Position numbers and translations under genes: made by a program | Notes under the pieces: generated by a model | What the model was told of the DNA's origin: nothing | Seen by the model: the letters and a program-made list of their open reading frames with translations, nothing else | The model's database searches: none | Shown here: piece after piece, positions 47,909 through 58,430 of the stretch | How positions within the stretch are numbered: the stretch's first letter is position 1 | How the letters are laid out: every line of letters starts with the position of its first letter | Assembly: GCF_021117365.1 (NCBI RefSeq) | Contig: NZ_CP088262.1 | Location: 3,536,501-3,600,500 of the forward strand | Origin: Nocardioides sp. cx-173 | Lineage (GTDB): Bacteria; Actinomycetota; Actinomycetes; Propionibacteriales; Nocardioidaceae | DNA length: 64,000 nucleotides | Direction: 5' to 3'

Positions 47909-48258
47909 GGTTCCTGGTGCTGATGGCCGAGGAGGACCACTTCGCCCGCTGGGACGCGGCCGACGAGGCCGAGCGCCACGCGGTGTTCGAGTGCTTCCAG
48001 GCGTTCGACGCGGCCGTGAAGGAGCGCGGGACGATCGTCGCGGGCGAGGCCCTCGCCTCGCCGGCGGAGGCGAGGACGCTCGGGCCGGGCCCGACGCGGG
48101 CCGTCACCGACGGGCCCTACGCCGAGACCGTCGAGCAGACCGGCGGCTTCTACCTCGTGGACCTGCCGTCGCACGAGGCCGCGCTCGAGGCGGCCGCACT
48201 GCTGCCGCCGGCGTACACCGTCGAGGTGCGCCCTGTCCTGGACGTGGTCTTCGACTGA
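47905..48258 (+). CDS. YciI-like (DGPF) family protein, second copy
   Basis: 117 residues. MRFLVLMAEEDHFARWDAAD starts the fold, and AVTDGPYAETVEQTGGFYLVD is the DGPF motif. It is a paralogue of the preceding gene, suggesting a heterodimer or duplication. Its TGA stop is shared with the likely CTG start of the sigma gene (CTGA, 48255-48258). Confidence 0.88.
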   Translation: MRFLVLMAEEDHFARWDAADEAERHAVFECFQAFDAAVKERGTIVAGEALASPAEARTLGPGPTRAVTDGPYAETVEQTGGFYLVDLPSHEAALEAAALLPPAYTVEVRPVLDVVFD

Positions 48259-49505
48259 GCGCCTCCGACGGCGCTCTCGAGGCGGCCCTCGGGCGCGTGC
48301 TGCGCGACGAGTGGGGGCGCCTGCTCGCCCTCCTCGTCGCGCGGTACCGGCGCCTGGACCTGGCCGAGGACGGCCTCGCCGACGCCTTCGAGGCGGCGGC
48401 ACGCACCTGGCCTTGGGCCGGCGCACCGGACAACCCGGCGGCGTGGCTGCTGACCGCCGCCCGCCGGCGCATCCTCGACCGGCTGCGCGCCGAGGCCGTG
48501 GCCGCTCGCACGCTGCCACTGCTGGCCGTCGAGGCCGGCCTGACGGAGGAGGCCCAGCGCGTCATGGCCGATCCCGGCGTGCCCGCCGCGCTCGCCGACG
48601 AGCGCCTGCGGCTGGTGCTCCTCTGCGCCCACCCCGACCTGGCCCCCGAGGCGGCCGCCGCCCTGACCCTGCGCCTGGTCCTCGGCGTGTCCACGGCCGA
48701 CATCGCCCGCCTGTTCCTGGTGAGCGCACCCACCATGGCGGCCCGCCTCACGCGCGCCCGCAAGCGCCTCGCCGGCGCGTCCTTCGGGCTGCCGAGCGGC
48801 GCCGAGCTCGACCGCCGCCTGGCCGGCGTGCGCGACGTCGCCTACCTGGCGTTCACCGCCGGCTACGCGCCCGGCTCCGGCGCCGACGTGCTGCGCGCGG
48901 ACGTGGCCGCGGAGGCCATCCGGCTGGCCCGGGTCGTCCGCGAGCTGGCACCGGGCCGCGAGGCCGACGCGCTGCTCGCCCTGATGCTGGTCCAGCACTC
49001 GCGCCGCGACGCCCGGGTCGTGGACGGCGAGCTGGTGCTGCTGCCCGACCAGGACCGCACCCGCTGGCACCACGACGAGGCCGCGGAGGGGCTGGCCCTG
49101 CTGGTCCCGCTCGCCGGAGGTCCCGCCACGCCGCTGCTGCTACAGGCGCTCATCGCCGGCGAGCACGCGATCGCGGCGCGGCCCGAGGACACCGACTGGC
49201 CGCGCGTCGTGCGGCACTACGACGAGCTGCTGGCGCTCACCGACACCCCCGTGGTCCGGCTCAACCGCGCGGTCGCCGTCGGGGAGGCGGACGGGCCGCT
49301 GGCCGGCCTCGCGGCACTGGAGGGCCTGCGGCTGGCCGGCCACCGCTTGCCCGCCGTACGCGCCGAGCTGCTGGCGCGTGCCGGGCACGCGGACGCCGCC
49401 CGCGCGGCGTACGACGACGCGCTGGCGGCGTGCGACAACGAGGCGGAGCGCCGGCACCTGGAGCGCCGGCGCGACGCGCTCAGCCCCCCGCGACCGCCGG
49501 GATGA
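48255..49505 (+). CDS. ECF42-type sigma factor with C-terminal TPR-like domain, possible CUG start
   Basis: About 416 residues. Sigma region 2 (RDEWGRLLALLVARYRRLDLAEDGLADAFEAAARTWP) and region 4 (ALTLRLVLGVSTADIARLFLVSAPTMAARLTRARKRL) are followed by the DUF6596/TPR-like C-terminal extension characteristic of ECF42 (YDELLALTDTPVVRLNRAVAVGEADGP). No ATG, GTG or TTG sits at the expected N-terminus. CTG at 48255 gives a normal start (SASDGALEAALGRVLRDEWG) and reproduces the 4-base overlaps of its neighbours. GTG at 48297 would cut into region 2. The 3' end overlaps cysO by 26 bases. Confidence 0.85.
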   Translation: MSASDGALEAALGRVLRDEWGRLLALLVARYRRLDLAEDGLADAFEAAARTWPWAGAPDNPAAWLLTAARRRILDRLRAEAVAARTLPLLAVEAGLTEEAQRVMADPGVPAALADERLRLVLLCAHPDLAPEAAAALTLRLVLGVSTADIARLFLVSAPTMAARLTRARKRLAGASFGLPSGAELDRRLAGVRDVAYLAFTAGYAPGSGADVLRADVAAEAIRLARVVRELAPGREADALLALMLVQHSRRDARVVDGELVLLPDQDRTRWHHDEAAEGLALLVPLAGGPATPLLLQALIAGEHAIAARPEDTDWPRVVRHYDELLALTDTPVVRLNRAVAVGEADGPLAGLAALEGLRLAGHRLPAVRAELLARAGHADAARAAYDDALAACDNEAERRHLERRRDALSPPRPPG

Positions 49506-49755
49506 CCGAGACCTGGGTGCCGTCGGGGGTGGGGGTCGCCAGGTCGTCGAGGAAGCGCACGTCGTCGTTGCCGACGTAGACGTTGACGAAGCGTCGCAGC
49601 GCGCCGTTGTCGTCGAGGATGCGCGCCCTGATGCCGGAGTAGGAGGCCTCCAGGTCGTCCAGCACCTCGGCGAGCGTGGTCCCCTGGGCGGTGACCTCGG
49701 ACTCGCCGCCGGTGTAGGTGCGCAAGATGGTGGGGACGCGGACGGAAACGCTCAC
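49480..49755 (-). CDS. cysO: CysO-like ubiquitin-fold sulfur carrier protein
   Basis: 91 residues from GTG at 49755. The beta-grasp fold ends in the double glycine VIPAVAGG needed for adenylation and thiocarboxylate formation. The sequence (VSVRVPTILRTYTGG, LEASYSGIRARI, RRFVNVYVGNDDVRFLDDLAT) closely resembles Mycobacterium tuberculosis CysO as I recall it. CysO donates sulfur to make cysteine with CysM and the protease Mec. Here neither cysM nor mec is adjacent. It follows the threonine-synthase-like gene by 31 bases under a SAM riboswitch. Confidence 0.88.
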   Translation of the reverse strand: MSVSVRVPTILRTYTGGESEVTAQGTTLAEVLDDLEASYSGIRARILDDNGALRRFVNVYVGNDDVRFLDDLATPTPDGTQVSVIPAVAGG

Positions 49756-49786
49756 GGGTGGGGCTCCTGGTTCGGTGGGGTGGGGC

Positions 49787-51091
49787 TCAGGCCAGGCCGG
49801 TCTTGACGAACGCGGCGTACGACGGGTCGATGGTGGCGGCGGGACCGACGGAGTCGGCGACCGCGTCGAGCGTCTTGAGGCCATGGCCGGTGTTGATCAC
49901 GACGGTCTCGAGGGTGGGGTCGAGCTGGCCGCTCTCGACGAGCTTCTTCAGGACGCCGACGGTGGTGCCGCCGGCGGTCTCGGTGAAGATGCCCTCGGTG
50001 CGGGCCAGCAGCACGATGCCGTCGCGGACCTCGTCGTCGGTGATGTCCTCGACGGCGCCACCGGTCTCGCGGCAGATGTCGAGCACGTAGATGCCGTCGG
50101 CGGGGTTGCCGATCGCCAGGCTCTTGGCGATGGTGTCGGGCTTGACCGGGCGGATCGCGTCGGTGCCGGCCTTGTAGGCGGTCGAGACCGGGGAGCAGCC
50201 CTCCGCCTGGGCGCCGAACACCTTGTAGGGCTTGTCCTCGACCAGGCCGAGCTTGACGAGCTCCTGGAAGGCCTTGTGCACCTTGGTCAGCTGCGAGCCC
50301 GAGGCGACCGGGATGACGATCTGGTCGGGCAGGCGCCAGCCGAGCTGCTCGGCGATCTCGTAGCCCAGGGTCTTGGAGCCCTCGGCGTAGTAGGGACGGA
50401 CGTTGACGTTGACGAACGCCCACCCGTCCTCCTCGCCGGCGATCTCGGAGGCGAGCTTGTTGACGTCGTCGTAGTTGCCGTTGACGGCAACCAGGGACTC
50501 GGTGAAGACGGCGGAGTTGACCTGCTTGGGCTTCTCCAGGTTGCTGGGGATGAAGACGACGGTCTTGATCCCGGCCCGCGCGCCGGCCGCGGCCACCGCG
50601 TTGGCGAGGTTGCCGGTGCTCGGACAGGCGAAGACCTTCGAGTGGAACTCGGTGGCCGCGCTCAGCGCGCAGGCGACGACGCGGTCCTTGAAGGAGTTGG
50701 TGGGGTTGGTGCTGTCGTCCTTGACCCACAGGGTCTCGATGCCCAGCTCGCGACCGAGGTTGCGGGCCCGCAGCAGCCGGGTGAACCCGGGCTCCATGTT
50801 GGGGCTCTGCTCGATGTCGGTCGGCACCGGCAGCAGCGCCTTGTAGCGCCAGATGTTGCGCGGCCCGGCCTCGATCTCCTCGCGGGTGACGACCGGGAAG
50901 TCGTAGGCGATCTCCAGGGGGCCGAAGCACTCCATGCACGCGTAGTGCGGGCCGAGCTCGACCTCGTGGCCGCACTCGCGGCAGATGAGGGCCCGCGCGT
51001 TGCCGAAGGCGCCCTCGCGGATGCCGGGGGTGGTGCCCGGCGTGTTGTCGGGGGTGTTGCCGGTGACCTGCTCGGCGATGACGGCGCTCAT
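49787..51091 (-). CDS. thrC: threonine synthase-like PLP enzyme with zinc ribbon
   Basis: 434 residues from ATG at 51091 with a strong AAGGAGG (51102-51096). The N-terminus has a zinc ribbon (Cys37, Cys40, Cys52 and Cys55 in LICRECG and ACMECFG). The fold-type II PLP enzyme follows, with Schiff-base Lys135 in NPTNSFKDRVVA, phosphate/PLP loops CPSTGNLANAVAAAGARAG and PVASGSQLT, and GNPADGIYVLD. It should use O-phosphohomoserine. Threonine synthase is the default name, but the SAM-I leader and the CysO-like gene behind it raise a homocysteine-forming role. No hom or thrB is nearby. Confidence 0.9.
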   Translation of the reverse strand: MSAVIAEQVTGNTPDNTPGTTPGIREGAFGNARALICRECGHEVELGPHYACMECFGPLEIAYDFPVVTREEIEAGPRNIWRYKALLPVPTDIEQSPNMEPGFTRLLRARNLGRELGIETLWVKDDSTNPTNSFKDRVVACALSAATEFHSKVFACPSTGNLANAVAAAGARAGIKTVVFIPSNLEKPKQVNSAVFTESLVAVNGNYDDVNKLASEIAGEEDGWAFVNVNVRPYYAEGSKTLGYEIAEQLGWRLPDQIVIPVASGSQLTKVHKAFQELVKLGLVEDKPYKVFGAQAEGCSPVSTAYKAGTDAIRPVKPDTIAKSLAIGNPADGIYVLDICRETGGAVEDITDDEVRDGIVLLARTEGIFTETAGGTTVGVLKKLVESGQLDPTLETVVINTGHGLKTLDAVADSVGPAATIDPSYAAFVKTGLA

Positions 51092-51102
51092 GGATCCTCC
51101 TT

Positions 51103-51231
51103 CTCATCTTCCCCGGCACGTACCTCGCGACGGGACGGAATTAGCACCGTTTCCGCGACTGCGCGATGGCAGGGAGCACGCGGCGGTTGCCGGGACTTCA
51201 CTGGGCCGTACCCTCAGTCCCTCTTGATGAG
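51103..51231 (-). promoter_or_regulatory. SAM-I (S-box) riboswitch controlling thrC-cysO
   Basis: On the minus strand P1 is CTCATC (51231-51226) with GATGAG (51108-51103). Between them are AAGAGGGACTGAGGGTACGG, GTGAAGTCCCGGCAACC and GGTGCTAATTCC, all diagnostic of SAM-I. The ribosome site AAGGAGG starts on the base after the 3' strand of P1, so ligand binding could directly affect translation. Confidence 0.9.
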
Positions 51232-51349
51232 CTGGTGGAAACAGTACGGGGCGCCTCCCCCGACGCGTCCACCGGGTCCGCATGCTGGACCCCCCGCCCA
51301 CACACTGAGACACCTCCCGGTGACCCGTCACCAACTCACCGCAACGACC

Positions 51350-51382
51350 GCTGACCCGTCAGAAACTTTCTGACGGGTCAGC
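51350..51382. repeat. 33-nt palindrome, GACCCGTCAGAAA family (copy 2), nested
   Basis: It is identical to the element at 33156-33188. Here it is nested in a larger inverted pair: TGACCCGTCACCAACT (51321-51336) and AGTTGGTGACGGGTC (51397-51411). It fills the gap between the riboswitch start and the lon stop. The rest of 51232-51349 shows no gene. Confidence 0.95.
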
Positions 51383-51412
51383 GGCGGGTGGGTGCAGTTG
51401 GTGACGGGTCGA

Positions 51413-53743
<2,331 letters not shown>

Positions 53744-53773
53744 GTGGCGCCTCTTTCACGGAGAGTCAAAAAC

Positions 53774-53794
53774 GTTGAGCGTGATCGACTCAAC
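53774..53794 (-). promoter_or_regulatory. HAIR-type HspR operator upstream of lon
   Basis: GTTGAGC-GTGATCG-ACTCAAC matches the HAIR consensus CTTGAGT-N7-ACTCAAG at all core TTGAG...CTCAA bases. It ends 31 bases before the lon ATG, where HspR would block initiation. Confidence 0.7.
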
Positions 53795-53851
53795 CTCCGG
53801 TCCGCACTCGGTGTTCCGCTGTTCGTCGTGGGCGAACGCCGGTGGCGACGC

Positions 53852-53887
53852 GCGTGAGTTTCACCGGGTGCCCGGTGAAACTCACGC
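53852..53887. repeat. 36-nt palindrome, TTTCACCGGG family (copy 2)
   Basis: GCGTGAGTTTCACCGGG and CCCGGTGAAACTCACGC are exact 17-base arms around TG. They are followed by AAAGCTTCGTACGAGAAGCGCGAGTTTC, which closely resembles the sequence after copy 1 at 28343. Confidence 0.9.
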
Positions 53888-54008
53888 CTCCCCGACAAAG
53901 CTTCGTACGAGAAGCGCGAGTTTCGTGCCTGCCGTGGTGCGGGGGCGCCTGCCGATGATGCAGCGGCCAGGGGGGCGTCCGTCCGCGGGCTTGGCCCCAG
54001 AAGTCACA

Positions 54009-54034
54009 AGATTCACCGGGCACCCGGTGAATCT
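54009..54034. repeat. 26-nt palindrome, CACCGGG family (copy 3)
   Basis: AGATTCACCGGG and CCCGGTGAATCT are exact 12-base arms around CA, nine bases past the otsB stop. The A/T pair that differs from copies 1 and 2 is changed on both arms, so the stem is preserved. Confidence 0.85.
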
Positions 54035-54042
54035 CACACCCA

Positions 54043-54888
54043 CTACGCCCGCAGCGCCGCCGCGTCGTCGGCGAGCTGGCGCAACAGCTCCATGACGCCC
54101 TCGGGGCCGTGGACCACGACGTCGGCGAGGTCCATGAGGCGGTTCTCCTCGTCGGAGGCGGAGCAGACCAGGAGCGTGGCCAGGCCCTGCTTGTCGAGGG
54201 TGGCGACCGCCTCGAAGGCCTCCACGTCTCCGAGGTCGTCGCCGGCGAAGAGGAAGCCGCCCGCGCCGAGCTCCTCGGCCAGCCGCTCGACGACCAGGCC
54301 CTTGTGGATGCCGTCGGAGCGGACCTCGATCACCTGGCGGCCCGGCTCGACCACCAGGTCGTGGCGCGCGGCCAGTTCCTGGATCTCGGGCAGCAGCCGG
54401 CGAAATGCGGCCTCGGGGTCGGGCAGCCTGCGGGTGTGGACGGCCACCGAGAGGACCTTGTCCTCGAGGTGCGCGTCGGCGGCCTCAGCGCGGCGCAGCA
54501 CGCGGGGAAGCTCGCGCTCGAAGCTCGCCAGGCCGGCGGGTGGGCGGGGGCCGATGACGCGCCGGTTGGTGGAGCTCCAGCGCTCGTTGCCGTACTGCCC
54601 GAACAGGTACAGCTCCTTGCCCGCGTCGCCGATCGCGTTGCCGACCTCCTCCAGCCCGCCCAGGTCGAGCGCCTGTCGCGCCGGGCGACCGGTGATCACG
54701 GCGACCGCGGCCACCTGCAGGGCCAGGTCGAGCAGCACCTGGGGGGCATCGGGGTGGATGTGCGCCTGCGAGGGGTCCTCGACGATCGGCGAGAGGGTGC
54801 CGTCGAAGTCGAGCCCGACGATGGTCTCGGCGGCGGCCCGCACGAGGGCGGCGTACTTCTGCTCGCCGGTAGTCGAGGTGAACTCCAC
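54043..54888 (-). CDS. otsB: trehalose-6-phosphate phosphatase
   Basis: 281 residues. The HAD-family phosphatase motif I is VGLDFDGTLSPI (Asp27, Asp29), motif II is AVITGRPARQAL, and motifs III-IV include LVVERLAEELGAGGFLFAGDDLGDVEAF with its metal-binding Asp pair. It removes phosphate from trehalose-6-phosphate made by OtsA (gene at 57003 on the other strand). The start at ATG 54888 lies in MEFTSTTGEQKYAALV. Confidence 0.94.
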   Translation of the reverse strand: MEFTSTTGEQKYAALVRAAAETIVGLDFDGTLSPIVEDPSQAHIHPDAPQVLLDLALQVAAVAVITGRPARQALDLGGLEEVGNAIGDAGKELYLFGQYGNERWSSTNRRVIGPRPPAGLASFERELPRVLRRAEAADAHLEDKVLSVAVHTRRLPDPEAAFRRLLPEIQELAARHDLVVEPGRQVIEVRSDGIHKGLVVERLAEELGAGGFLFAGDDLGDVEAFEAVATLDKQGLATLLVCSASDEENRLMDLADVVVHGPEGVMELLRQLADDAAALRA

Positions 54889-54938
54889 GCCTCAACCCAA
54901 TCATGCCCGTCGCGCGGTTCGGGCAGGAGTGCCGTTTG

Positions 54939-55436
54939 CTAGCTCAGCTCGCCGGTCAGGATGACCGTGAGCCGGTCGAGCCGCATCGGGTCGACGGCGA
55001 GGGCCGTGCGCCCGATGCCGAGGTCAAGGGCCAGCAGCTCGGCGGCCGCCTTGAGCCGCTGGGGGTAGAAGACGGTGTTGCCGTTGACCGAGCCGACCCA
55101 GTTGTCGGTGCCGACGACCTGCCAGCCGGCGTCGGTGGCGCGGGTCCCGACCTGGCCGGCGAGGCCGGTGATGCCGGAGTTGTTGTAGACCTCGACGTAG
55201 GTCTTGCCCCGCTGGACGACCGGCTTGGGCTTGGGCTTCGGCTTGGGGGTGGTCTGCGCACTGGGCGTGGGCGAGACCGACGGCTCCCCGGAGGAGGCGA
55301 CGACCTCCCGCTCAGTGGGCTCGGCGCCGCGGGTGGCGAGGAAGGCGACGGCGGCCATGGCGACGGCGACGATGCTCAGCATCACCACCGGCGACGGGAA
55401 GACCACCCCGCGCTCGTCGCGGCGACGGGCACGCAC
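54939..55436 (-). CDS. LytR_C domain membrane-anchored protein
   Basis: 165 residues from GTG at 55436. One N-terminal membrane helix (VVMLSIVAVAMAAVAFLATRG) is followed by a Pro/Lys linker (TPKPKPKPKPV) and a C-terminal LytR_C fold (VEVYNNSGITGLAGQVGTRATDAGWQVVGTDNW). Free LytR_C proteins are thought to act at the cell wall, but the ligand is unknown. It follows the DUF3263 gene with two bases between stop and start. Confidence 0.85.
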   Translation of the reverse strand: MRARRRDERGVVFPSPVVMLSIVAVAMAAVAFLATRGAEPTEREVVASSGEPSVSPTPSAQTTPKPKPKPKPVVQRGKTYVEVYNNSGITGLAGQVGTRATDAGWQVVGTDNWVGSVNGNTVFYPQRLKAAAELLALDLGIGRTALAVDPMRLDRLTVILTGELS

Positions 55437-55438
55437 GG

Positions 55439-55735
55439 TCAGACCTCGAAGCCGAGGCGGCGGGCGGAGCGCTGGCGCTGGCGCTGCGAGCGCAGGCGGC
55501 GCAGACGCCGCACGAGGAGCGGGTCGGCCTCGAGTGCCTCGGGACGGTCGATGAGCGCGTTGAGCACCTGGTAGTAGCGCGTGGAGCTCATGTCGAACTT
55601 CTCGCGTACGGCGGTCTCCTTGGCGCCGGCGAACTTCCACCACTGCCGCTCGAACTCGAGGATCTCGCGGTCGCGGTCGCTCAGGGTCGGCGTGGCCCCG
55701 GCCTGCTGGCCGTCGAGGGCGTTCGCGGCGTCCAT
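55439..55735 (-). CDS. DUF3263 small conserved actinobacterial protein
   Basis: 98 residues from ATG at 55735. The DUF3263 motif is complete: LSDRDREILEFERQWWKFAGAKETAVREKFDMSSTRYYQVLN. It is a small helical domain that resembles an HTH. The tail is rich in Arg and Gln (RRLRRLRSQRQRQRSARR), which suggests nucleic-acid binding. Its pairing with the LytR_C gene is a recurring actinobacterial arrangement. Confidence 0.9.
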   Translation of the reverse strand: MDAANALDGQQAGATPTLSDRDREILEFERQWWKFAGAKETAVREKFDMSSTRYYQVLNALIDRPEALEADPLLVRRLRRLRSQRQRQRSARRLGFEV

Positions 55736-55845
55736 GCGCTGTCTCCCGGTGCGGTGTGTGCGGTGCTCGTCGGGCACCACTGTAGGCGACGAACCACAAC
55801 GATGTCATTCGCCTCGCGCAAGCGGGTGTCCCCTAGGGTCGGCGC

Positions 55846-56844
55846 ATGGCACAGACCACGCGCTGGGGGATCCTCGCGACCGGCAAGATCGCCCACAAGC
55901 TGGCCGCGGACCTGGCCCTCACCCCGGACAACGAGCTGGTCGCCGTGGGCTCGCGGCGGTCGGAGTCGGCGCAGGCGTTCGCGCGACAGTACGGCGCGCC
56001 GGCGGCGTACGGATCCTACGAGGAGCTGGTGGCCGACCCGGACGTCGACGTCGTCTACGTGGCGACCCCGCACGCCCTGCACCTCGAGTGCGCGCGGCTG
56101 GCCTTCGCCGCCGGCAAGCACGTCCTGTGCGAGAAGCCGCTGACCCTCAACATCGCCGAGGCGGTGGAGATGGTGCGGCTGGCGCGCGAGCACGACCGGT
56201 TCCTGATGGAGGCGATGTGGATGGCCTGCAACCCGGTCATCCGCCGTCTGGGCGACGACCTGCGCGCCGGGCGCTTCGGCACCCCGCGCCAGGCCCACGC
56301 CGAGCTGGGGTTCCGCGTCGACGAGGGCCCCGAGCACCGCCTGCTCAACCCCGCCCTCGGCGGCGGCGCCCTGCTGGACATGGGCATCTACCCGCTCACC
56401 TTCGCCCATCTCATGCTCGGCCCCGCCGAGCAGCTGACGGCGACGGCCACGCTCTCGGGCCCCCCGGGGGCCGGGGTCGACCTCGACGTCGCCATCACCG
56501 GCCGGTACGCCGGCGGGGCGCTGGCGACCATGTGCGCCTCGCTGACGTCGTGGTCGTCGCGCTCGGCCTCGATCGCCACGGACGAGGGCCGGCTGGAGGT
56601 CCCGCCGGAGTTCCACCACCCTCGGTACGCCGTCTGGACGCCGGTCGGCGGCGAGCCCGAGCGGATCGAGGCCGATGAGCCGGTGATCGGCGAGGGCTAC
56701 GGCAACGAGATCGCCGAGGTCGGCCGGTGCGTCCAGGCGGGCCTGCGCGAGAGTCCCCTCATCCCCCTCGACCGCACCCTGCTCCTGATGCGGCAGATGG
56801 ACGAGCTGCGTCGTCAGGTGGGCGTGCGGTACGCGTCCGACTGA
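55846..56844 (+). CDS. Gfo/Idh/MocA-family NAD(P)-dependent oxidoreductase
   Basis: 332 residues. The Rossmann start is RWGILATGKIAHKLAADLAL. The catalytic-site motif CEKPLTLN carries the usual Lys of EKP, and GGGALLDMGIYPLTFAHLML fits the second conserved motif. Such enzymes oxidise sugars, inositols or dihydrodiols; this one most resembles the dihydrodiol/xylose dehydrogenase branch, but the substrate is not clear. It is followed by a cluster of hairpins at 56849-56930. Confidence 0.88.
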   Translation: MAQTTRWGILATGKIAHKLAADLALTPDNELVAVGSRRSESAQAFARQYGAPAAYGSYEELVADPDVDVVYVATPHALHLECARLAFAAGKHVLCEKPLTLNIAEAVEMVRLAREHDRFLMEAMWMACNPVIRRLGDDLRAGRFGTPRQAHAELGFRVDEGPEHRLLNPALGGGALLDMGIYPLTFAHLMLGPAEQLTATATLSGPPGAGVDLDVAITGRYAGGALATMCASLTSWSSRSASIATDEGRLEVPPEFHHPRYAVWTPVGGEPERIEADEPVIGEGYGNEIAEVGRCVQAGLRESPLIPLDRTLLLMRQMDELRRQVGVRYASD

Positions 56845-56848
56845 GGGG

Positions 56849-56930
56849 GCAGGGTTATCAGCATCTGCTGATAACCCTGCGCTTCTGGGCCAGAACAACG
56901 CCCCAGAAGCGCCTGAAAAGGCCCAGAGGC
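56849..56930. repeat. palindrome and hairpin cluster, GGTTATCAGCA type
   Basis: GCAGGGTTATCAGCA / TGCTGATAACCCTGC (56849-56880) is a perfect palindrome with a TC centre. It is followed by GCGCTTCTGGG (56879-56889) / CCCAGAAGCGC (56902-56912) and then GCGCCT...AGGCGC. Three consecutive stems lie between the oxidoreductase and otsA. The remaining bases to 57002 hold no gene. Confidence 0.85.
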
Positions 56931-57002
56931 GCTGCTTGAGCACGGCCGGACCGGCCCGACACCCGGTGTCGGACCAGCCGGACACCGCATAGGGTTGGGC
57001 GC

Positions 57003-58430
57003 GTGCCTGCGGACCTCGTGATCGTCGCCAACCGGCTCCCCGTCGATCGGGTGGAGCAGAGTGACGGGACGCCGGGGTGGCGTGGCTCCCCCGGCGGCCT
57101 GGTGACCGCGATCGAGCCGGTGATGCGGGCCAACGACGGCACCTGGATCGGCTGGCCCGGTGGGACAGAGACCGAGCTGGAGCCGTTCGAGTTCGAGGGC
57201 ATGCACCTGGTGCCGATGACCATGACGGCGAGCGAGATCGAGCTCTTCTACGAGGGCTTCTCCAACGCCACGATCTGGCCGCTGTACCACGACCTCGTCG
57301 CCAAGCCGGTGTTCCACCGGGAGTGGTGGGACGCCTACGTCGCGGTCAACCGGCGCTTCGCCGAGAAGGCGGCCTCGCTGGCCAACAAGGGCGCGACGGT
57401 CTGGGTCCACGACTACCAGCTGCAGCTGGTCCCGCAGATGCTGCGCGAGCTGCGCCCCGACCTGCGCATCGGCTTCTACCTGCACATCCCGTTCCCGCCG
57501 GCCGAGCTCTTCCAGCAGCTGCCCTGGCGCCGACAGATCCTCGAGGGCCTGCTCGGCGCGGACCTGGTCGGCTTCCAGCTGCCGGGCGGCGCGGGCAACT
57601 TCGTGCGCCTGGTACGCCAGCGCGTGGGCCACAAGACCCACCGCGACCTGGTCTACCTTCCCGACGGCCGCACGGTCCGCGCGGCGGCGTTCCCGATCTC
57701 CATCGACGCCCGGGGCTTCGAGGAGCTTGCGCAGAGCGACTCCGTCGCCGACCGGGCGAAGGCGATCCGCGAGGCCCTCGGCAACCCGCGCCGGATCTTC
57801 CTGGGCATCGACCGCCTCGACTACACCAAGGGCATCTACGCCCGCTTGCGCGCGTTCAGCGAGCTGATCAAGGACGGCCACTTCGACGTCGAGGACGCGG
57901 TGTTCGTCCAGGTGGCCGTGCCCTCGCGCGAGCAGGTCGAGCAGTACAAGATCCTGCGCGACGAGATCGACCGCCTGGTGGGCCGCATCAACGGCGACCT
58001 GGGCCGCATCGGCCGCCCCGCCATCAGCTACCTGCACTCCTCCTACCCGCGCGAGGAGATGGCCGCGCTCTACCGCGCCGCCGACATCATGGTCGTCACG
58101 CCCTACCGCGACGGCATGAACCTCGTCGCCAAGGAGTACGTCGCCTGCCGCTTCGACGACGACGGCGCCCTGGTCCTGTCGGAGTTCGCCGGCGCCGCGG
58201 ACGAGCTGCGGCAGGCCTGGCTGGTCAACCCCTACGACATCAACGCGATGAAGTCCTCGATGCTCGAGGCCTACGGGGCCGACGAGAAGGAGCTGACCAA
58301 GCGGATGCGCGCGATGCGCAAGACGATCCGCCAGCACGACGTGGCGGCGTGGGCCGACAGCTTCATGACCGAGCTCGCCGACGTCGACAACACCCACGCC
58401 AAGCCGGTGCGGCCCCCGAAGCGCTCGTGA
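57003..58430 (+). CDS. otsA: trehalose-6-phosphate synthase
   Basis: 475 residues from GTG at 57003, a GT20 enzyme that joins glucose from a nucleotide donor to glucose-6-phosphate. Conserved segments are [31 protein letters not shown], the donor-binding [40 protein letters not shown] and [13 protein letters not shown]. With otsB nearby, trehalose synthesis by the OtsAB route is complete. The stop overlaps the next GNAT gene (GTGA). Confidence 0.95.
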   Translation: MPADLVIVANRLPVDRVEQSDGTPGWRGSPGGLVTAIEPVMRANDGTWIGWPGGTETELEPFEFEGMHLVPMTMTASEIELFYEGFSNATIWPLYHDLVAKPVFHREWWDAYVAVNRRFAEKAASLANKGATVWVHDYQLQLVPQMLRELRPDLRIGFYLHIPFPPAELFQQLPWRRQILEGLLGADLVGFQLPGGAGNFVRLVRQRVGHKTHRDLVYLPDGRTVRAAAFPISIDARGFEELAQSDSVADRAKAIREALGNPRRIFLGIDRLDYTKGIYARLRAFSELIKDGHFDVEDAVFVQVAVPSREQVEQYKILRDEIDRLVGRINGDLGRIGRPAISYLHSSYPREEMAALYRAADIMVVTPYRDGMNLVAKEYVACRFDDDGALVLSEFAGAADELRQAWLVNPYDINAMKSSMLEAYGADEKELTKRMRAMRKTIRQHDVAAWADSFMTELADVDNTHAKPVRPPKRS

